This document shows positions 25,238-33,009 of a stretch of 64,000 nucleotides of DNA, piece after piece. Source of the stretch: Planotetraspora mira. GTDB taxonomy: Bacteria; Actinomycetota; Actinomycetes; Streptosporangiales; Streptosporangiaceae. Made by a program: the position numbers and the translations under genes. The notes beneath the pieces were generated by a model. That model ran no database searches. It was not told where the DNA came from and saw nothing but the letters and a program-made list of their open reading frames with translations. The stretch is taken from positions 62,001 through 126,000 of the forward strand of contig NZ_BOOO01000002.1 in assembly GCF_016863275.1 (NCBI RefSeq). Reading direction: 5' to 3'. Position 1 is the stretch's first letter. Each line of letters opens with the position of its first letter.

Positions 25238-25338
25238 TTTTCCACAGAGATATCCCCAGCATGTCCGCCTATTTATTGGGAGGTCCCCAGACGTTGCCCA
25301 CAACGTTGTCCACAGGCTGAGCCACAGCACTGTGGATG
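25238..25338. promoter_or_regulatory. Cluster of DnaA-box-like sites
   Basis: TTTTCCACA (25238-25246), TTGCCCACA (25294-25302), TTGTCCACA (25306-25314, the exact preferred actinobacterial DnaA box) and, on the other strand, GCATCCACA (25330-25338) lie within 101 bp. The stretch also contains A/T-rich pieces (AAAGAATATTTT, TATTTATT) unusual for this genome. No replication gene is adjacent; the MmyB-type regulator starts at 25421. Confidence 0.6.
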
Positions 25339-25420
25339 CCTGGGACGAGTCCGGGATGACAGCCTGCATAGGAGTATCAGGGCCACTTTCACGAACCGGC
25401 CGCCGCGTACCCTGGTCAAG

Positions 25421-26251
25421 GTGGACACGGACAGGCTCCTTGGAGACTTCCTCCGTGCTCGACGTCAGACCACCACCCTCGATCAAGTAGGTCTCTCACA
25501 CGGCGATCATCGTCGCCGGACACCGGGATTGCGCCGTGAAGAGGTGGCCATGCTGGCCGGCGTCAGCACGGACTACTACATCCGGCTGGAACAGGGCAGA
25601 GAGCGCCACCCGTCGGATCAGGTGCTCGACGCCCTCGCGCAGGTGCTCCAGCTCGACGCCTGGGCCACCGACCATCTCCACGAACTCGCGCGCCCGAAGG
25701 TGATCAAGCGCACGACGGAGGGGCGGACGGACCGGGTGAGCCCGACCCTGGAACGGCTGATGCTGGGCTGGCGGAACACGCCCGCGGTCGTGGTGAACCG
25801 CAGGCTGGACGTGCTCGGCGGCAACTCCCTGGGCGAAGCCCTCTACGAAGGGCTCGATTACAGGGACAACCTGCTGCGGCTGACCTTCCTCAATCCCGAC
25901 GCACGCGTCTTCTACCGGGACTGGGAGAAGGACGCCGCCTCGAAGACGGCCCAGTTGCACGCCGCCGCGGCGGCCGACCACGACGATCCCCTCCTGATCG
26001 AGCTCATCGAGGAACTCTCCCGCGAGAGCTCGGATTTCCGGCGCATGTGGGCCCGCCACGACGTTCGGGCCAAGACGACCGACTCCGTGCGTTTCCATCA
26101 CTACCTGGCCGGCGACCTGACCCTCTCCTACGAGGCCTTCACCGTGAACAGCTGCCCCGGCCAGGACCTGTTCATCTTCCAGGCGGAGCCGGGCAGCCCC
26201 TCAGAGGAAGCCCTGACCAGGCTGAAGAGCCGGGTCGCCATCGCCGGGTGA
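25421..26251 (+). CDS. XRE-family regulator with MmyB-like ligand-binding domain
   Basis: 276 residues. The N-terminal helix-turn-helix is typical: LGDFLRARRQTT, then RRRTPGLRREEVAMLAGVSTDYYIRLEQGRERHPSDQVLDALAQVLQL. The C-terminal part (LMLGWRNTPAVVVNRRLDVLGGNSLGEALY...FLNPDARVFYRDWEKDA, HYLAGDLTLSYEAF) is the MmyB/PAS-like fold that binds fatty acids or other ligands. Such regulators usually control an adjacent oxidoreductase gene; here the next gene is a convergent methyltransferase, so the target is unclear. Confidence 0.85.
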   Translation: MDTDRLLGDFLRARRQTTTLDQVGLSHGDHRRRTPGLRREEVAMLAGVSTDYYIRLEQGRERHPSDQVLDALAQVLQLDAWATDHLHELARPKVIKRTTEGRTDRVSPTLERLMLGWRNTPAVVVNRRLDVLGGNSLGEALYEGLDYRDNLLRLTFLNPDARVFYRDWEKDAASKTAQLHAAAAADHDDPLLIELIEELSRESSDFRRMWARHDVRAKTTDSVRFHHYLAGDLTLSYEAFTVNSCPGQDLFIFQAEPGSPSEEALTRLKSRVAIAG

Positions 26252-26254
26252 TCT

Positions 26255-27049
26255 TCAGCTCACCCTCGCGACGGTGAGCATGTGCCCGAATCCGAGAAGC
26301 TCCGGCTCGTTCTCCGTACGGCGGGCGACGTCGAGCAGCAGGGCCCTGCGTCCGGGATCGTCCAGCCACTCCTCCGCGTAGAGGGCGAACACGCCTTCCA
26401 GCGCGTATCGCTCGGCTCCGGGCAGACCGGCGTCGGCGAACTCCGTGAGGACCTCGCCGGGGTCGTGTAAATAGGCGGTGGTGAAGCCCACGCTCGCGTC
26501 TCCGTCGAGCGTCCCGGTGCGGGCGGACTCGTCGACCGCGCTCCGCACATGCTCCTCCGCATACCGACCCAGGCGGATCATGTCGTGCACCGCGGCCCAC
26601 CGGGCGATCGTCGCCGCCACGACCAGCCCGCCGGGCCTGGTGACACGGCGCGCCTGCGCCAGCGCCCGAACCCGGTCCGCCCGCTCGGTCAGGTGGTAGA
26701 GCGGGCCGAGAAGCAGGACTGCGTCGGCGGAGCCGTCCGGCTCGTCCAGGTGCCGCGCGTCGCCCACGCGGGCGATCACGCCGGGCAGACCTGACGCCTG
26801 CTCGACGTGCGCGGGCACCGGGTCGACGAGCTCCACCCGGTGCCCGTCGGCGGCCAGCCACTCGGCGTGCACACCGCTGCCGCCGCCGACGTCCAGGATG
26901 CGCGCCGGTACGGCCGGCAGCAGGCGGCGCAGCACGTCCTGGGTTCGCCAGAACTCCAGCCGGCCGCGCCCCGACCGCAGCCGGCCGTCCTCCTTGCCCT
27001 GGAGGTAGTAGTCCATGATCTTCGGTGCGAGCTGCCGCGACTCCGTCAT
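26255..27049 (-). CDS. SAM-dependent methyltransferase, class I
   Basis: 264 residues from MTESRQLAPKI. Motif I is ILDVGGGSGVHAEWLAADGH, motif II HRVELVDPVPAH, and DAVLLLGPLYHL follows, all typical of a small-molecule SAM methyltransferase. The N-terminal DYYLQGKEDGRL motif recurs in the same group. The substrate is unknown. The gene ends three bases from the convergent regulator at 26251. Confidence 0.8.
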   Translation of the reverse strand: MTESRQLAPKIMDYYLQGKEDGRLRSGRGRLEFWRTQDVLRRLLPAVPARILDVGGGSGVHAEWLAADGHRVELVDPVPAHVEQASGLPGVIARVGDARHLDEPDGSADAVLLLGPLYHLTERADRVRALAQARRVTRPGGLVVAATIARWAAVHDMIRLGRYAEEHVRSAVDESARTGTLDGDASVGFTTAYLHDPGEVLTEFADAGLPGAERYALEGVFALYAEEWLDDPGRRALLLDVARRTENEPELLGFGHMLTVARVS

Positions 27050-27215
27050 GACGCCGAGCATGCCGAACCGTCGCCGCCCGATTCAACCGAGTTCGGGCGG
27101 CGACGTCCGCTGCGGCGAGGGCCTCGCGATCTCCGTGGAAAACCCGTTGCCGCCGCCGGTGGCGGGGCGGCATGCTCGAACTCGACACCGCCTGAGCCTT
27201 CGGAAGGAGCGGGTC

Positions 27216-27296
27216 ATGCTGCGCCACCATCACTGCCGTCGCCGTGGTCACCGCGTCCATCGCCGAATGCGCATGCGCTTCGACACCCACATGTGA
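27216..27296 (+). CDS. 26-residue His/Arg/Met-rich small ORF with strong ribosome site
   Basis: GGAAGGAG lies seven bases before the ATG at 27216, one of the best ribosome sites in the window. The ORF encodes nine Arg, six His and four Met in 26 residues (19/26), with HHHCRRR near the start and RRMRMRF near the end. Six of nine Arg codons are CGC and four of six His codons CAC. It ends 70 bp before a cluster of three tRNA-like genes with anticodons CAT, GCG and GTG (Met, Arg, His). It may be a leader peptide or metal-binding peptide, or a chance ORF. Confidence 0.45.
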   Translation: MLRHHHCRRRGHRVHRRMRMRFDTHM

Positions 27297-27366
27297 TGCC
27301 CGCCGCGGCGAGGCCGGCTCGGACCACCCGGTCCTGAGCGGCTCCTCGATCACCCGGCGGGTTCCC

Positions 27367-27439
27367 GGCGGGTGAGGGCGCTGGTGTGCCCGGCGGTTTC
27401 ATAAGCCGCTCCGGGCGGGTTCGATTCCCGCACCCGCTA
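27367..27439 (+). tRNA. tRNA-like gene, anticodon CAT
   Basis: 73 nt fold into a full cloverleaf: acceptor GGCGGGT/ACCCGCT, D stem GGGC/GCCC, anticodon stem GCGGT/GCCGC with loop TTCATAA (CAT), T stem GCGGG/CCCGC with TTCGATT, discriminator A. Conserved U8 and A14 are replaced by G. CCA is not encoded. It differs strongly from the CAT tRNA at 12230. Confidence 0.65.
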
Positions 27440-27449
27440 CTCCTTTCAC

Positions 27450-27522
27450 GCCTCTGTGGCGCAGTGGAAAGCGCGCCTGCTTGCGGAGCAGGAGGTCGCT
27501 GGTTCGATTCCAGCCAGAGGCA
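27450..27522 (+). tRNA. tRNA-like gene, anticodon GCG (would read Arg CGC/CGT)
   Basis: 73 nt: acceptor GCCTCTG/CAGAGGC perfect, U8, D stem GCGC/GCGC with A14 and G18G19, anticodon stem CCTGC/GCAGG with loop TTGCGGA (GCG), T stem GCTGG/CCAGC with TTCGATT, A73. All conserved positions are present, so it looks functional. Bacteria usually read CGN with ACG, so a GCG tRNA is unusual. Starts 10 bp after the previous tRNA. Confidence 0.7.
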
Positions 27523-27524
27523 CT

Positions 27525-27598
27525 GTGACCGATCCCGAAGTGGACGAGGGGCCGGGTCGTGATCCCGGTTCAAGTGGGTTCGAGTCCCACCGGTCACC
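27525..27598 (+). tRNA. tRNA-like gene, anticodon GTG (His-like), degenerate
   Basis: 74 nt: acceptor GTGACCG/CGGTCAC, T stem GTGGG/CCCAC with TTCGAGT, anticodon stem CCGGG/CCCGG with loop TCGTGAT (GTG), base 73 = C as in tRNA-His. Position 33 is C instead of the near-universal U, position 8 is A, and the D stem has only three pairs. Two bases separate it from the previous tRNA. A near-identical copy is at 29474. Confidence 0.5.
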
Positions 27599-27880
27599 CT
27601 TTATTCAACCGGCGTGCTAGTGCGACGGTCCGATGATGCCGACAGCTCTGGCTGCTGACGGCGGCGGCCGGAGCTTGCGGTTCACCTGATCAGCAGCAGA
27701 GCTGGTTGCAATTGGTGACGGAGGCGCAGGTCTCGCGGCGTCCACTCCCCCAGGTCGACACCGTCCCCGACGATCCGTTCATGCGCATTCCACTGCTAGC
27801 TGGTCAGCCACTTGAAGGTCGTTAAGCCACGTAAGGCAAGTAGGCTGGCCGCGACTGCCGCGCCGGTGAAGGAGCAGTTC
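27599..27880. other. Intergenic, no gene seen
   Basis: Between the tRNA cluster and the TPR-like gene. Nothing supported. Confidence 0.4.
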
Positions 27881-28345
27881 ATGGTCACCGATCCAACGAT
27901 GGCCCGGATCGGCCAGGGTGTGGAGTTGCATCACCACCGAGGTCAGCGTGAAGCCGCTCGCGACTTGTTTGAGCAGATCTGGGATGACATCGGTGGCGAG
28001 CAAGGCGACCCGTTGCATGTTTGCGTCCTTGCCCATTCGATGGCCGACGTGCAGGACGACATGCACCAGGAGTTGATGTGGGATCTGCGCGCGCTCGCCG
28101 CCGCCGATCTGGTCACCGATGAGCGGGTGGGCCAAGCTGGGGTGACGCTTTCAGTGGCTGGCTTATATCCGTCGCTGCACCTCAATGTGAGCGAGTGCTA
28201 TCGCAAGCTGGGCGATCTCGGCCGCGCCCGTGAGCACCTCCGGCAGGCGCGGGCCCAGATCGGCGCACTTGGCGACGACGAGTATGGGCAGCTCATCAGA
28301 GGTGGCCTGGACCGGCTGGCCGAACAGTTGGATGAGGCCACCTGA
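27881..28345 (+). CDS. Short TPR-like helical protein
   Basis: 154 residues starting MVTDPTMARIGQGVELHHHRGQREAARDLFEQIWDDIG, with GGAG eight bases upstream. Two helix-turn-helix TPR-like pairs are visible: REAARDLFEQIW and, near the end, LHLNVSECYRKLGDLGRAREHLRQARAQIGAL. I recall closely similar stand-alone proteins in Streptomyces genomes. Role unknown, probably protein-protein contacts. It lies between two copies of a tRNA-derived direct repeat. Confidence 0.7.
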   Translation: MVTDPTMARIGQGVELHHHRGQREAARDLFEQIWDDIGGEQGDPLHVCVLAHSMADVQDDMHQELMWDLRALAAADLVTDERVGQAGVTLSVAGLYPSLHLNVSECYRKLGDLGRAREHLRQARAQIGALGDDEYGQLIRGGLDRLAEQLDEAT

Positions 28346-28459
28346 GTGTCGAACTGAGTGACTTCCGGGTTGCCCAGCCCAGCAGCACAGTGCAGTGCAG
28401 TGCACATCCGTGCATTGCACATGTGCCTTGCGTGCCTCGGGTACGGCGGCCAGCCGTTG

Positions 28460-29374
28460 TCAGTCCAGGATCGACGCGGCCCTTGCGTATGCCTGACTGG
28501 CTAGGTCGGTAAGCATGGCCCGCTCGCCGGCGAGGTCGTCGGGATCGTCTGCTGAAAAGGGGAGCACGATGAGGCGCACCTCGATGAGGTAGTCACCGTG
28601 ACGGACCAGGGCAGCCCAAGTCGTCGGATTGGCTCCGGATGGGTCCCACAACCGGTACGCCTTCGCGCCCGCAGGGCGCGGTAGCGCGACCTGCTCGTAG
28701 CGGTGCGTCCACGACTTCTGCCCGTCGGTCAAGCGCACGGTTGCACATGAATCGGGTGGGCCGGCCGCCAGGTGATCCAGGGCGGGTCCGGAGGCGTACA
28801 CGATCGACTCGCTCAGCACCGGCCCACCGAAGGCGCCCTTGGTGGAGTCGACGAGGAAGGCAGCGCCAAGCACTCCGTCGGGCTCTTTCTTCAGCGAGGT
28901 GACGGTGCTCCAAACGCCCTGGGTCCACTGCCGGCACTCCGGGTGGTCGACAGGCGGGGCGCCGATCTGCGTCTGGCCCATGTCCGCGATCCGCTCGCTG
29001 GTGTACGGCAGCGCCTCGGCTGGCACCCCGTCCAGGACCCCCGCGTCGTGGAATCGCCTCAGCAGGGCCCGCCGAACGAGGTCGCCCCGGCTTCCCGCAG
29101 GCCAGTCCCATGCGGAGGGCTGCGGGGCTATCGGGATCGTCGCGTGGATCTCGAAGTCGCTCGGCCACACGCGGGGCGATGAGCCTGCAGGTGAAGGCGT
29201 CGCAGGGGTGCCTGGCGAGAGCGGGGTCATGCCCGCTTGCCCTGATCCCGTAGCCGCGGCGCAGGCCGACGTAGCCGCACCGGCCAGGCACAGAGCCAGC
29301 AGGACTGCCATTGCGCCCCACCAACGTCGCCGCCCCTTGCTCGGCTCTTCCACATGCATACGCAGCTTGATCAT
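28460..29374 (-). CDS. Putative lipoprotein, 304 residues
   Basis: Starts MIKLRMHVEEPSKG (or a few codons later). A basic stretch and hydrophobic core (RRWWGAMAVLLALCLAGAATSAC) form a lipoprotein signal with a Cys at its end. A Pro/Thr/Ser-rich linker (PLSPGTPATPSPAGSSP) precedes the folded part, which resembles extracellular sensor domains of the PknH type only in layout. No catalytic motif. It lies within the 2-kb segment bounded by tRNA-derived repeats. Confidence 0.6.
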   Translation of the reverse strand: MIKLRMHVEEPSKGRRRWWGAMAVLLALCLAGAATSACAAATGSGQAGMTPLSPGTPATPSPAGSSPRVWPSDFEIHATIPIAPQPSAWDWPAGSRGDLVRRALLRRFHDAGVLDGVPAEALPYTSERIADMGQTQIGAPPVDHPECRQWTQGVWSTVTSLKKEPDGVLGAAFLVDSTKGAFGGPVLSESIVYASGPALDHLAAGPPDSCATVRLTDGQKSWTHRYEQVALPRPAGAKAYRLWDPSGANPTTWAALVRHGDYLIEVRLIVLPFSADDPDDLAGERAMLTDLASQAYARAASILD

Positions 29375-29428
29375 CCCGCCGGAGGCTACTGAATGCACCA
29401 GAGAAAGTCGAGAGGCCGCATGTCGCCA

Positions 29429-29471
29429 ACTGCTTTGCAGGAGGTCGCCGGTTCGAGTCCAGCCAGAGGCA
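29429..29471 (+). other. Diverged 3' half of the GCG tRNA-like gene
   Basis: ACTGCTTTGCAGGAGGTCG through GAGTCCAGCCAGAGGCA corresponds to the 3' half of the tRNA at 27450-27522, with a 5-bp deletion in the anticodon region and T-arm changes. The 5' half is missing. Together with the next feature it forms the right copy of a direct repeat. Confidence 0.65.
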
Positions 29472-29473
29472 TT

Positions 29474-29547
29474 GTGACCGATCCCGAAGTGGACGAGGGG
29501 CCGGGTCGTGATCCCGGTTCAAGTGGGTTCGAGTCCCCCCGGTCACC
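29474..29547 (+). tRNA. Second copy of the GTG tRNA-like gene
   Basis: Identical to 27525-27598 except for one change in the T stem (CCCAC to CCCCC), which breaks a pair. It shares the C33 and A8 oddities. Probably a pseudo-tRNA or part of an attachment-site repeat. Confidence 0.45.
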
Positions 29548-29592
29548 CTTCATTCGGACAGGTCTCAGCCGGCCAGTCGAGGTTGAGGCCGG

Positions 29593-30036
29593 TCAGGCGA
29601 CGACCTCCGGCACGCGTAGGCCAAGCTGACTCAGCAGCTCCAGCTGATCGTAGTATTCCCGGTCGCTGATGATCAGCCCGTTCTCGATGGTGCACATCCC
29701 GGCTGCGCGAACCGCGATGCGACGCCCAGTCGCCTTCAGCGCCGACCCTCCGGGCAGCAGGAACGGCCCGAGATGCGTCCCCGTCATGACGTACTCCGAG
29801 ACAGCCGAAACAGCCGGATCGCAAACGGGAACTTTGCACCACGGTGTGAGCTGTAGATCTGGAAAGGCTTCGAGCAGATGCTCGAAATACCAGCCGATCT
29901 GTTCGCGCCCTTCAGCCGTGCCCACCGGGCCGACGTAGACAGCGTCCGGGGCGAAGCACTGCTTGGTTGCTTCGAGATCGTGATCGTTTAGAGCGCCGAT
30001 CACTCGATCTTTCAATTCTCGAGCGGTGATCATCAT
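29593..30036 (-). CDS. SnoaL/NTF2-like protein (copy 1)
   Basis: 147 residues from an ATG with GGGGGAG upstream. SnoaL-like pattern: LKDRVIGALNDHDLEATKQCFAPDAVYVGPVGTAEGREQIGWYFEHLLEAFPDL, then GTHLGPFLLPGGSALKATGRRIAVRAAGMCTIENGLIISDREYYDQLELLSQLGL. The cone-shaped fold is used by polyketide cyclases, ketosteroid isomerases and many unknown enzymes. A clear paralogue is at 33301, with the same YDQLEL(L/Y)SQLG ending. No pathway neighbours fix the substrate. Confidence 0.8.
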   Translation of the reverse strand: MMITARELKDRVIGALNDHDLEATKQCFAPDAVYVGPVGTAEGREQIGWYFEHLLEAFPDLQLTPWCKVPVCDPAVSAVSEYVMTGTHLGPFLLPGGSALKATGRRIAVRAAGMCTIENGLIISDREYYDQLELLSQLGLRVPEVVA

Positions 30037-30067
30037 CTTCGCTCCCCCCGATGCGAGCGTCACCAGC

Positions 30068-30250
30068 TCATATGACAACCAGGCTAACGCGGTACTCCAG
30101 GTTCAGCCCACGCCCATCAGCCGGAAGGCGGATGAACATGGGTGATTTCTGGCGCTGCCCACGTCTTCCCTTTGAACGTCGCGCTCGATGTAGCGCCGCC
30201 TCCAGCAGGTTCAGGGTGGTGTTCACGATGCAGACCAGGTCGCGGATCAC
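30068..30250 (-). CDS. Possible 60-residue protein coupled to the methyltransferase
   Basis: A GTG starts one base after the methyltransferase stop and opens VIRDLVCIVNTTLNLLEAALHRARRSKGRR, a plausible amphipathic helix, then a basic tail. The close spacing would allow coupled translation. The second half looks less like coding sequence, so this may be a chance ORF. Confidence 0.3.
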   Translation of the reverse strand: MIRDLVCIVNTTLNLLEAALHRARRSKGRRGQRQKSPMFIRLPADGRGLNLEYRVSLVVI

Positions 30251-30251
30251 T

Positions 30252-30908
30252 TCAGCGCCGGCGCCAGACCAGTGTGTAGCGCCAGAACAGCCGTCGGCGC
30301 AGCCGTGCGCCGGGCAGTACACGGCGAGACTCGCGAACGATGTCGGGGAAGATCATGGTCGCCGGCCGGGTCGGGGCGGTCATCGAGGCCGGCCACGGCG
30401 CGTTGCGGCCCTTGTTCTTGATCCAGGCCATGGCGACATTCGACGGAATGGCGGCGGCGCCGAGCAGGTGATCGCCGGGAGACTGAGCGCGGGCGAGGCC
30501 GACGACGACCAGGGTCCCACCCGGCGCCAGGTGCTGACGGAATCTGGTGAGAGCGTCGCTGAACGGCAGGTGGTGGATGGTGGCGACACAGGTGATGACG
30601 TCGTGGGGGCCGGGCGGCATCTCGCGCAGCGCGTCCGCGACGGTGAAGGTCACCGGGACAGCCGGGGGCGTGAGTTCCCGTGCCCGGGCGACGATTGCGG
30701 GGTCCACGTCGATGCCGTGCACTGCCCTGGCCCGCGAGGTCAGGAGTCTGGCCAGGTCACCGCTGCCGCATCCGACGTCCAGAGCGCTGTCGAAGCTTCT
30801 GGGGAGCTGCCGCAGGATCCACCGGTGGTAGTGGGCGTTGTGGTCCCAGGGGTGGGCGGCATGGAACCGGTCAAGTGCTCGAAGGATGCGGGGCGACAGT
30901 GTCGTCAT
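30252..30908 (-). CDS. SAM-dependent methyltransferase, class I
   Basis: 218 residues from MTTLSPRILRALDRFHAAHPWDHNAHYHRWIL. Motif I is ALDVGCGSGDLARLL, motif II HGIDVDP, and VITCVATIHHLPF and LAPGGTLVVVGLARA follow. The C-terminal third (PATMIFPDIVRESRRVLPGARLRRRLFWRYTLVWRRR) is typical of a small group of actinobacterial methyltransferases annotated with ubiquinone-type names. Substrate unknown. The start is within the end of the VanZ gene, so the two are probably co-transcribed. Confidence 0.8.
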   Translation of the reverse strand: MTTLSPRILRALDRFHAAHPWDHNAHYHRWILRQLPRSFDSALDVGCGSGDLARLLTSRARAVHGIDVDPAIVARARELTPPAVPVTFTVADALREMPPGPHDVITCVATIHHLPFSDALTRFRQHLAPGGTLVVVGLARAQSPGDHLLGAAAIPSNVAMAWIKNKGRNAPWPASMTAPTRPATMIFPDIVRESRRVLPGARLRRRLFWRYTLVWRRR

Positions 30909-32073
30909 GGCGTGAGTCCACCAGGTCTTCGGTCGCCTGCGATAGTGCCGGCCTCTTTCCACGGCGGCGTGAGTCGGTGACGGTCAGCCCGGAAACCAGC
31001 CCGGACAACCCCCGGTGCGACCTCGGCAGGGCGAGCAACAGACAGGCCGGCAGCAGCAGATTCGACAACCCTCCCGCCGCCGGGACGAAGGGGTCGAGCC
31101 CGACGAGAACGAAATAGCCGAAACCTCCGAACAGCAGCGCAGGGACGATCCGGGCACCGGCCCGGGTTCCGTCCGCGCGGGTCCGGCGCAGCCGTACGGC
31201 ATGCTGCCCCAGCGTGGCGCCGTCCGCGCCGAGCGAGGGGAGGGCGAGCAGGAGCACCGCAGGCAACCAGGGGTTCAGCGCGGAGTCCGCCAGAGCGCCC
31301 CACGGCTGCGCTGCCAACTGGGCGCCGAGGCCGTACCGGACGGCCAGATGGAGGGCGGTGGCGAGGACTCCACCGAGCAGGAAGACCGCGACGAGGTCCA
31401 CCAGCATCCCCAGCAGTCGCCGCCTCGCGGTGAGCGGACGGGCGGCGTTCGCGGGAAGGACGGCATGCCGTCCGTAGACCAGGTGCAGCAGCGGCGCGAA
31501 CATGACGCCGACCGCCGCGCCGAGGCTGTTGGCGACCAGGTCGTCCACGTCGAACAGCCGGTAGGGGCACGAGAAGAGGAACCAGTTCCCGGTGAACTGG
31601 GTGACCTCGATCAGCAGCGACACCGCGGCCCCCGCCACCACCGCGGTGACCACACCGCGCCGGAAGTAGTGGCGGACGTACGCGCCGAGCGGGACGAACA
31701 ACGCCACATTGAACACGACCTGCTGCACCGCCGGATTCGCCGGCAGCCCCCGCAGTCCCGGCGTCCGCCGCTCCCGCGCGATGTCGTCGAGGAAACGCAG
31801 CGGGTCGAGTTGCGGATGACTCATCGCCGTGTTCGCCGCACACCAGGTGCCGTCGATCCGCGGCACGGGGAACAGCGTGTAGGCGACGAGCGCGAGCCCG
31901 TAAACGAGGAGGCCGAACGCGAGCAGTGCCGCCCCGAGCCCCATCTCCCCGCGCCGCCGATAGCTGAGGAAGACGAACGGCACGAACAGGATGACGGCGA
32001 GCAGTGCGCCGCCGAACAGCGCCGGCACGGCGGGCAACAGCCGGTCGGACAACAACGGTCGACTCCGTTCCAC
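30871..32073 (-). CDS. VanZ-like/RDD-domain membrane protein
   Basis: 400 residues. The N-terminal half is VanZ-like: LLVYGLALVAYTLFPVP, NVALFVPLGAYVRHYFRRGVVTAVVAGAAVSLLIEVTQF, and FDVDDLVANSLGAAVGVM, which includes the conserved FDVDDLxxNxxG motif. The C-terminal half has an RDD-like segment (RRRLLGMLVDLVAVFLLG, then DGATLGQHAVRLRRT). VanZ domains were first seen in glycopeptide resistance loci, but most such proteins have no known function. The fusion with RDD recurs in actinobacteria. The tail is basic and soluble. Confidence 0.8.
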   Translation of the reverse strand: MERSRPLLSDRLLPAVPALFGGALLAVILFVPFVFLSYRRRGEMGLGAALLAFGLLVYGLALVAYTLFPVPRIDGTWCAANTAMSHPQLDPLRFLDDIARERRTPGLRGLPANPAVQQVVFNVALFVPLGAYVRHYFRRGVVTAVVAGAAVSLLIEVTQFTGNWFLFSCPYRLFDVDDLVANSLGAAVGVMFAPLLHLVYGRHAVLPANAARPLTARRRLLGMLVDLVAVFLLGGVLATALHLAVRYGLGAQLAAQPWGALADSALNPWLPAVLLLALPSLGADGATLGQHAVRLRRTRADGTRAGARIVPALLFGGFGYFVLVGLDPFVPAAGGLSNLLLPACLLLALPRSHRGLSGLVSGLTVTDSRRRGKRPALSQATEDLVDSRHDDTVAPHPSST

Positions 32074-32130
32074 TCATTCTCGGTCTGCCCGATCAGACCA
32101 GAGCGTCCGGCCGTATCGATCATTGGAAAT

Positions 32131-33009
32131 CTAGTTCATCCGGTTTCGCGGCTTTGACGCGAGGTTCCGGAAGTCCGTGCCGACGGTAGCGACGGGGATC
32201 AGTCGCCGGACATCGGTGAAGATCCGCTCGTGCGCGGCCGCGGCGTCGGAACTGGTCAGATCCATGCCCTGGATGAATCCATGGACGAGGCCAGGTTCAC
32301 AGCGGTGGGTGACCTGGACTCCGGCCTCGGCCAGGCGGTGGGCGTAGACGTCGCCCTCGTCGCGCAGCGCGTCGTGTTCGGCGGTCACCACCAAGGCGGT
32401 CGGCAGGCCGGACAGGTCGGGGTGATGCAGCGGGCTCGCCGCACGGCGCCCCGCCGAGTCGGGCATCCACTGGGCGGCGAACCAGGCGAGCATCTCGGCG
32501 TCGAGCCCGTAGCCCGTGCCCTTCTCGGTGATGCTCGGCCGGGACAGCGTGAGGTCGGTGTTGGGGCATATCAAGATCTGTACGGCAGGCGACGGCCCGC
32601 CCTCGTCCCGCAGTCGCAGGCAGGCCATGGTGGCGAGATACCCGCCGGCACTGTCCCCCGCGACGGCCACCGGCCTGGCCCACCGGAGCACCTCGACGGC
32701 GTCGTCGATCGCGGCCGGGTACGGATGCTCCGGTGCCAGCCGGTAGTCGACGGCCAGCACCTCGACGTCGCACTCCTGGGCAAGACGGCGACAGGTCCTG
32801 TCATGAGTCTCCAGATCGCAGAAGACCCACCCGCCACCGTGCAGGAACACCACCAGCGGGCGCGGCTCGGCGGAAGGGCGGTAGTGGCGTAGCGGCAGCC
32901 CCGAAGGGCTGGTCAGGTCCTCGACGTGCGGCAGGTCGGGCCCCTTCGGGCGGGTACCGTTTCGCTTGCGCGCATCTTCACGCAGTTCGCTGACGAGATC
33001 TCGTGACAT
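32131..33009 (-). CDS. Alpha/beta hydrolase of the hormone-sensitive lipase family
   Basis: 292 residues. The HSL-type oxyanion motif HGGGW is followed by YRLAPEHPYPAAIDD, the nucleophile GDSAGG, the acid in TAEHDALRDEG and the final His in GLVHGF. All catalytic residues are in place, so an active carboxylesterase is likely. I chose MSRDLVSELREDARKRNG as the start; a longer ORF upstream looks non-coding. The gene is followed by the VanZ gene in the same direction. Confidence 0.85.
   Translation of the reverse strand: MSRDLVSELREDARKRNGTRPKGPDLPHVEDLTSPSGLPLRHYRPSAEPRPLVVFLHGGGWVFCDLETHDRTCRRLAQECDVEVLAVDYRLAPEHPYPAAIDDAVEVLRWARPVAVAGDSAGGYLATMACLRLRDEGGPSPAVQILICPNTDLTLSRPSITEKGTGYGLDAEMLAWFAAQWMPDSAGRRAASPLHHPDLSGLPTALVVTAEHDALRDEGDVYAHRLAEAGVQVTHRCEPGLVHGFIQGMDLTSSDAAAAHERIFTDVRRLIPVATVGTDFRNLASKPRNRMN

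Noticed and set aside
27214-27597. Minus-strand frame starting MTGGTRTHLNRDHDP (also seen at 29546)
   Set aside because: It lies directly over the tRNA-like genes; the repeat of the frame at 29546 only reflects the repeated tRNA sequence.
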